Source: an uncultured Roseburia sp. (GTDB lineage: Bacteria > Bacillota > Clostridia > Lachnospirales > Lachnospiraceae). Taken from it: DNA of 46,580 nucleotides. Positions 44,393 to 46,580 of this stretch are shown piece by piece. The DNA is taken from assembly GCA_946002055.1 (NCBI GenBank), contig CAMFYL010000013.1, positions 1 through 46,580 on the forward strand, in the 5' to 3' direction. Made by a program: the position numbers and the translations under genes. Within the stretch, counting starts at the first letter, position 1, and every line of letters begins with the position of its first letter. The notes beneath the pieces were generated by a model that was given only the letters and a program-made list of their open reading frames with translations, searched no databases and had not been told where the DNA came from.

Positions 44393-44909
44393 ATATTTTG
44401 TTTCTTCTATTATATAATACAACTAACTAGATAAGACAGGTGCAGGGGGCATCTGTAAGAGTGCAGGAGGAGAAAAAGATGGCTGTAGTCAGCGAATTGA
44501 TTCGTTTAGAGTCAGATGGTACCGTTAGCTTTGGGGATTATAGCTTGGATGCAAAGTCTAAGCTTGACAACGTGAAGCACCAAGGAGATATCTATAAGGT
44601 TAAGACCTTTAAGGAGATTACGAAGCTGGAGCGTAATGGTATGTTTGTTTATGAGTCTGTGCCGGGAACCGCAGTGGAGCATTTAGATGCCACAGACAGA
44701 GGAGTATCCTTTACGGTAGAAGGACTTGAGGATGCACAGATTACATTGGAACTGGAACCGGAGACAGAATATGATATTACGGTGGGCGGAGTAGATGCCG
44801 GAGCAATGAAGACAAATCTTGGCGGTAAGCTTAGCCTCAGTGTTGAGTTGGAGGCCGGATGTGCAATTCCTGTTGTGGTATCGAAACAGTAGTTGATATT
44901 TTGTTTCTT
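44392..44909 (+). repeat. Duplicated 15-base intergenic motif
   Basis: GATATTTTGTTTCTT occurs at 44392-44406, right at the clpC stop codon, and again at 44895-44909, just after the next stop codon. Each copy is followed by an AT-rich stretch with TATAAT-like boxes (44413-44418 and 44909-44914). They may be parts of related promoters. Confidence 0.55.
44479..44892 (+). CDS. Conserved small protein, often labelled endosialidase-like
   Basis: This is a cytoplasmic protein of 137 aa. I use ATG 44479 after CAGGAGGAG; the upstream in-frame TTG/GTG region is AT-rich with no ribosome site. It starts MAVVSELIRLESDGTVSFGD and is mostly short beta strands with a mid-protein YKVKTFKEITKLERNGMF. Similar short Lachnospiraceae proteins carry the label endosialidase, from memory of database names. 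It has no glycosidase motif that I can see, so the label says little. The function is unknown. It sits between clpC and radA. Confidence 0.72.
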   Translation: MAVVSELIRLESDGTVSFGDYSLDAKSKLDNVKHQGDIYKVKTFKEITKLERNGMFVYESVPGTAVEHLDATDRGVSFTVEGLEDAQITLELEPETEYDITVGGVDAGAMKTNLGGKLSLSVELEAGCAIPVVVSKQ

Positions 44910-44933
44910 ATAATAATACTGGATGACATGTGT

Positions 44934-44963
44934 AAGGTCAGACCGAAGGGTCTGACCTTGTTG
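44934..44963 (+). terminator. Hairpin terminator before radA
   Basis: AAGGTCAGACC (44934-44944) pairs perfectly with GGTCTGACCTT (44949-44959) around a GAAG loop. The following GTTGTTTC is only moderately T-rich. It resembles the hairpin at 4981-5020 in sequence. Confidence 0.7.
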
Positions 44964-44984
44964 TTTCAATAAGAGGAGAATGTG

Positions 44985-46340
44985 ATGGCAAAAGCAAAAG
45001 GAAGTGTATTTTTCTGTCAGGAATGTGGCTATGAATCTAGCAAATGGTCTGGACAGTGCCCTGCATGCAAGGAATGGAATACCTTTGTAGAGGAGAAAAT
45101 AGAGAAGAAGACATCGGTGAGTCGTAAGGATATTGCGGCTGCAAAGCCCTCCAGATTAGATGAGATTAGCAGTACAGACGAGAAGAGAATCTCCACAGGC
45201 ATTGGAGAACTTGATCGTGTTCTTGGGGGAGGTATTGTTCCGGGCTCCTTGATATTAGTAGGGGGGGATCCTGGAATTGGGAAGTCCACCTTGTTACTTC
45301 AGACATGCCAACAGCTGTGTGGGCAGAAGATTTCTGTTCTATATATTTCGGGAGAGGAATCGTTGCAGCAGATTAAGATTCGCGCAGATCGTATAGGTAG
45401 GTTCACGCCAGAACTGGAGCTTTTGTGTGAGACTAATCTGGATTTGGTCCGTGGTGTCATTACAGAGAGACATCCTACGGTTGTTGTTATCGATTCTATC
45501 CAAACTATGTTTGATGAAAATGTTTCCTCTGCACCAGGTAGCGTTTCCCAGGTAAGAGAGGCGACAAGTGTTTTGATGCGTCTTGCCAAGGAGCAGAATA
45601 TCGCCATCTTTGTGGTGGGCCATGTGACGAAGGAAGGTGTGGTGGCTGGACCAAGAGTGCTTGAACATATGGTAGATACGGTTTTGTATTTCGAAGGTGA
45701 TCGTCATGCCACCTATCGGATTTTGCGGGGGGTCAAGAATCGTTTCGGTTCCACTAACGAGATTGGTGTTTTTGAAATGCGCCAGAGTGGATTGGCGGAG
45801 GTGAAGAATCCATCTGAGTATATGTTGGAGGGAAAGCCTAAGGGGGCGCCGGGTTCTATTGTAGCTTGTTCCATGGAAGGAACAAGGCCTATGCTTGTGG
45901 AGATACAGGCTCTCGTTTGTCACAGCAACTTTGGTATGCCCCGAAGAACCGCTGCAGGAACAGACTATAATCGCGTGAACCTACTTATGGCTGTTTTGGA
46001 AAAATCCGTGGGTCTCCATTTATCTGATCAGGATGCTTACATAAATATTGCAGGAGGCATTCGCATCAATGAACCTGCCATTGATCTGGGGCTGGTTTTG
46101 GCAATTGTTTCTAGTTATAAGAATAAGCCTATTGATGAAAGCGTCATTTGCTTCGGTGAGGTGGGGCTTAGTGGAGAAGTTCGCGGTGTTAATATGGCAG
46201 AACAAAGAATTCTTGAGGCCAAGAAAATGGGATTTGCCACCTGTATTTTGCCTAAAGTGTGTCTAAAAGGCATACAAAATATGGAAGATATTCAGTTGAT
46301 CGGTGTAGAGAATGTCCGGGAAGCCTTGAATTTACTGTGA
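44985..46340 (+). CDS. radA: DNA repair protein RadA/Sms
   Basis: RadA is a RecA-like ATPase and branch-migration helicase that helps recombination. It has 451 aa from ATG 44985 after GAGGAG; GTG 44982 is the alternative. The zinc finger is C11, C14, C25, C28 (CQEC and CPAC). Walker A is GDPGIGKST at 94-102. The KNRFGSTNE motif, unique to RadA, is near 248-256. A C-terminal Lon-like domain (about 280-451) is complete. The Walker A region is encoded by a seven-G run at 45261-45267. It is the last complete gene of the window. Confidence 0.96.
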   Translation: MAKAKGSVFFCQECGYESSKWSGQCPACKEWNTFVEEKIEKKTSVSRKDIAAAKPSRLDEISSTDEKRISTGIGELDRVLGGGIVPGSLILVGGDPGIGKSTLLLQTCQQLCGQKISVLYISGEESLQQIKIRADRIGRFTPELELLCETNLDLVRGVITERHPTVVVIDSIQTMFDENVSSAPGSVSQVREATSVLMRLAKEQNIAIFVVGHVTKEGVVAGPRVLEHMVDTVLYFEGDRHATYRILRGVKNRFGSTNEIGVFEMRQSGLAEVKNPSEYMLEGKPKGAPGSIVACSMEGTRPMLVEIQALVCHSNFGMPRRTAAGTDYNRVNLLMAVLEKSVGLHLSDQDAYINIAGGIRINEPAIDLGLVLAIVSSYKNKPIDESVICFGEVGLSGEVRGVNMAEQRILEAKKMGFATCILPKVCLKGIQNMEDIQLIGVENVREALNLL

Positions 46341-46345
46341 ATTTG

Positions 46346-46384
46346 AAATTGTCTAAATTGTCTGATAAGTAGAAACAAATTGTC
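46346..46384 (+). repeat. Three copies of AAATTGTC upstream of the terminal promoters
   Basis: AAATTGTC starts at 46346, 46355 and 46377. The gaps of 9 and 22 bases are close to whole helical turns. They lie 36 bases before the first promoter of the downstream operon and may be binding sites or an upstream activating region. Confidence 0.5.
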
Positions 46385-46419
46385 GAATCGTGGCACTTTA
46401 AGAAATTGCGTTTTTTCTA

Positions 46420-46449
46420 TTGACTCTTATAAGGGGTTAATGATACTAT
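46420..46449 (+). promoter_or_regulatory. Upstream promoter P1 of the terminal operon
   Basis: TTGACT (46420-46425) lies 18 bases before TACTAT (46444-46449), which is preceded by TGA as an extended -10. GATACT at 46442 is an alternative -10 box. Confidence 0.55.
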
Positions 46450-46478
46450 GTCATAGCTGACCGAGAGGAAAGCAAATC

Positions 46479-46494
46479 GGGTTCGAAAGAACCT
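46479..46494 (+). other. GAAA-tetraloop hairpin between the two promoters
   Basis: GGTTC and GAACC enclose a GAAA tetraloop, with an additional G-U pair. It lies in the leader that P1 would transcribe and upstream of P2. Confidence 0.6.
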
Positions 46495-46515
46495 GAAAAA
46501 TTATTAAAAAAGTTG

Positions 46516-46544
46516 TTGACACACTACTGAATAAATGATATTAT
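46516..46544 (+). promoter_or_regulatory. Strong promoter P2 of the terminal operon
   Basis: TTGACA (46516-46521), a 17-base spacer and TATTAT (46539-46544) with TGA before it make an extended -10 promoter close to consensus. The preceding AAAAAAGTTG resembles an AT-rich UP element of rRNA promoters. Confidence 0.9.
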
Positions 46545-46550
46545 ATCAGA

Positions 46551-46580
46551 GTTGCTGTTAGCAACAGAACCTTGATAACT
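46551..46580 (+). other. Leader of a probable rRNA operon, cut by the window end
   Basis: GTTGCT and AGCAAC (46551-46565) form a small hairpin, followed by AGAACCTTGATAACT. The ACCTTGANAACT string matches the pre-16S leader element seen in many Firmicutes, from memory. No 16S sequence is in the window, so the identity of the operon is inferred. Confidence 0.6.

Noticed and set aside
44440-44478. Longer start of the small protein between clpC and radA
   Set aside because: A strong ribosome site stands before ATG 44479 and the upstream residues lie in a probable untranslated region.
46441-46500. tRNA gene suggested by GGTTCGA in the terminal leader
   Set aside because: There is no acceptor stem, D-arm or anticodon arm around it; the string is part of a GAAA-tetraloop hairpin.
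1-46580. CRISPR array, insertion sequence, prophage or integrative element
   Set aside because: No spaced direct repeats, transposase, integrase, attachment site or phage structural gene is visible, and base composition looks even by eye.

Overview
The window looks like chromosome of a low-to-moderate G+C Gram-positive of the Clostridia, most likely Lachnospiraceae. This is inferred from gene content and protein flavour, not from a 16S gene: IreB-RuvX-DUF1292-RNase J order, a cysteine desulfurase-ThiI pair, MtaB, a PPi-type phosphofructokinase, an alcohol-acetyltransferase-like protein paired with a DUF6320 protein, lipoprotein binding proteins, and AGGAGG-type ribosome binding sites with ATG, GTG or TTG starts. 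No phage, insertion sequence, CRISPR array, tRNA or complete rRNA gene is visible. It reads as ordinary core and metabolic chromosome.

Layout. (a) 1-4970: the end of a LytTR response-regulator locus, then prmA-rsmE-cysteine desulfurase-thiI (ribosome and tRNA modification). (b) 5029-6688: an HPr-like protein without the phospho-histidine, divergent from mtaB. (c) 6724-12620: a complete five-gene oligopeptide ABC importer (oppBCDFA) behind a strong promoter followed at once by a terminator-like hairpin. (d) 12738-20585: a tightly packed nine-gene unit, ireB-ruvX-DUF1292-rnj-trmR-trhP-lactonase-aroC-tgt, then yajC from its own promoter. (e) 21100-30388: a maltose/maltodextrin locus made of a binding protein, two permeases, 4-alpha-glucanotransferase, a LacI regulator, an AraC regulator and glycogen/maltodextrin phosphorylase. 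Four LacI/cre-like operators lie in its promoter region, one on the -35 box and one near the start site. No ATPase subunit is encoded here. (f) 30521-36799: EamA-AzlC-AzlD transporters, an HD hydrolase, a candidate small RNA, DUF1846 and a purine permease. (g) 36858-40458: the AATase-like/DUF6320 pair, PPi-phosphofructokinase and a 66-aa membrane protein. (h) 40455-46340: a signal-peptide/cohesin-like/transmembrane protein with clpC, a small conserved protein often labelled endosialidase, and radA. (i) 46346-46580: two promoters and a leader that look like the start of an rRNA operon just beyond the window.

How they work together. The first 20 kb is rich in RNA modification: s4U8 (ThiI plus desulfurase), ms2t6A37 (MtaB), ho5U/mo5U34 (TrhP, TrmR), queuosine34 (Tgt), 16S m3U (RsmE) and L11 methylation (PrmA). 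The maltodextrin locus gives import, disproportionation (MalQ) and phosphorolysis (GlgP), feeding glucose-1-phosphate to glycolysis, where the PPi-type phosphofructokinase would save ATP.

Nothing here can be claimed from sequence alone as a wholly new system. The best leads are the His-less HPr paralogue, the acyltransferase-like/DUF6320 pair, the cohesin-like membrane protein coupled to ClpC, the hairpin behind the opp promoter, and the orphan promoter-terminator unit at 33504-33642.
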